A stretch of 6,044 bases of DNA from Amphritea sp. (GTDB lineage: Bacteria; Pseudomonadota; Gammaproteobacteria; Pseudomonadales; Balneatricaceae): contig JAGPUU010000277.1 of the NCBI GenBank assembly GCA_018067325.1, forward strand, positions 1 to 6,044. Direction: 5' to 3'. The translations under genes and the position numbers were made by a program. Shown here piece after piece: positions 5,764-6,044 of this stretch. Each line of letters starts with the position of its first letter. Position 1 is the first letter of the stretch. Below the pieces are notes generated by a model. The model did no database searches, had not been told where the DNA came from, and saw nothing but the letters and a program-made list of their open reading frames with translations.

Positions 5764-6044
5764 ATGCACCTTAAAGCAGCTTTTCCCCTTCTTAGCGCAA
5801 CAACTCTCGCTGTCACCTTGGCGGTTTCACCTGTTATCACTCAGCAAATCACCGGTCTGGATCTCGGGAGCATAGCTCTGGCGAAAGGCGACGGCGGTGG
5901 TAACGGCGGCGGAAACGGCGGTGGTAACGGCGGTGGTAACGGCGGCGGAAACGGCGGTGGTAACGGCGGCGGAAACGGCGGTGGTAACAGCAGTAACGCT
6001 GGCGGAAATAGTAAGGGGAATGGTAACGCATTTGGTCTGGGTAA
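5764..6044 (+). CDS. Glycine-rich, probably exported protein, 3' end beyond the window
   Basis: An open frame starts at ATG 5764, 8 bases after AAAGG, and runs 93 codons to the right edge without a stop. Residues 1-26 form a weakly charged hydrophobic leader (His2, Lys4, then Leu/Ala/Val) that looks like a signal peptide or anchor. Cleavage is unclear; ALA before KGDGGG at 38-40 is possible but late. From residue 44 there are eight Gly-Gly-Gly-Asn units, then a looser Asn/Ser/Gly stretch containing NSKGNGNAFGLG. I do not recognise a domain. The sequence is low in complexity and suits a flexible extracellular or periplasmic segment. It begins 66 bases after the HD-GYP stop with no terminator between, so co-transcription is possible. 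A gene is likely given the leader, ribosome-binding site and repeat kept in frame; function is unknown. Confidence 0.65.
   Translation, partial: MHLKAAFPLLSATTLAVTLAVSPVITQQITGLDLGSIALAKGDGGGNGGGNGGGNGGGNGGGNGGGNGGGNGGGNSSNAGGNSKGNGNAFGLG
5893..5988 (+). repeat. Eight tandem 12-base units encoding GGGN
   Basis: Eight uninterrupted 12-base units encode Gly-Gly-Gly-Asn. Two variants occur: GGCGGTGGTAAC (units 1, 3, 4, 6, 8) and GGCGGCGGAAAC (units 2, 5, 7). Copies within each variant are identical, which indicates recent expansion by duplication of one- to three-unit blocks. The period is a multiple of three, so length changes keep the reading frame. Confidence 0.95.

Noticed and set aside
5893..5988. 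CRISPR-like array
   Set aside because: The 12-base units are contiguous with no spacers and are in frame within a coding region.
5849..6031. Minus-strand frame encoding an Arg/His/Tyr-rich repeat protein
   Set aside because: It is only the antisense reading of the GGGN-encoding repeat; the plus frame has a leader and ribosome-binding site, while this one has neither.

Overview
The window looks like an ordinary chromosomal segment of a Gram-negative gammaproteobacterium, probably marine or environmental. The evidence is gene content: an HflX GTPase, a PuuC-type aldehyde dehydrogenase close to the E. coli enzyme, an outer-membrane protein of the TIGR02001/Gcw_chp family, a LysE/RhtB exporter and an HD-GYP phosphodiesterase. 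Base composition is moderate. I cannot name the genus from the sequence alone.

Layout, left to right: (1) bases 1-93 are the tail of a VOC (glyoxalase/dioxygenase fold) protein, followed by a strong intrinsic terminator. (2) hflX, on the plus strand, ends at 1603 and is away from the usual hfq-hflX-hflK-hflC neighbourhood. (3) A 149-bp convergent gap (1604-1752) holds a REP-like palindrome touching the hflX stop codon, a bidirectional terminator and a small patch of GCGAC repeats. (4) puuC-like aldehyde dehydrogenase is on the minus strand (3237 down to 1753). (5) A 261-bp divergent intergenic region (3238-3498) carries a palindrome in the puuC leader and a cluster of AGGTAT/TACC inverted repeats just upstream of the next gene. 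(6) An outer-membrane protein of unknown function (3499-4188) follows, with its own terminator. (7) A LysE-type amino-acid exporter (4330-4950) is next. (8) A 141-bp gap follows, with a hairpin and a protein-like but startless open frame. (9) A single-domain HD-GYP protein (5092-5697) comes next. (10) The window ends inside a glycine-rich exported protein with eight 12-bp GGGN repeats (5764 onward).

Most genes are separated by their own terminators or gaps, so this is a series of mostly monocistronic units and not one pathway. Loose functional threads are polyamine/aldehyde catabolism (puuC), amino-acid export (LysE) and cyclic-di-GMP turnover (HD-GYP), possibly next to a cell-surface glycine-rich protein. 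I see no clear sign of a new multi-gene system. The points most worth a second look are the operator cluster before the Gcw_chp gene, the atypical glycine-rich motif of the HflX protein and the glycine-repeat protein cut by the right edge.
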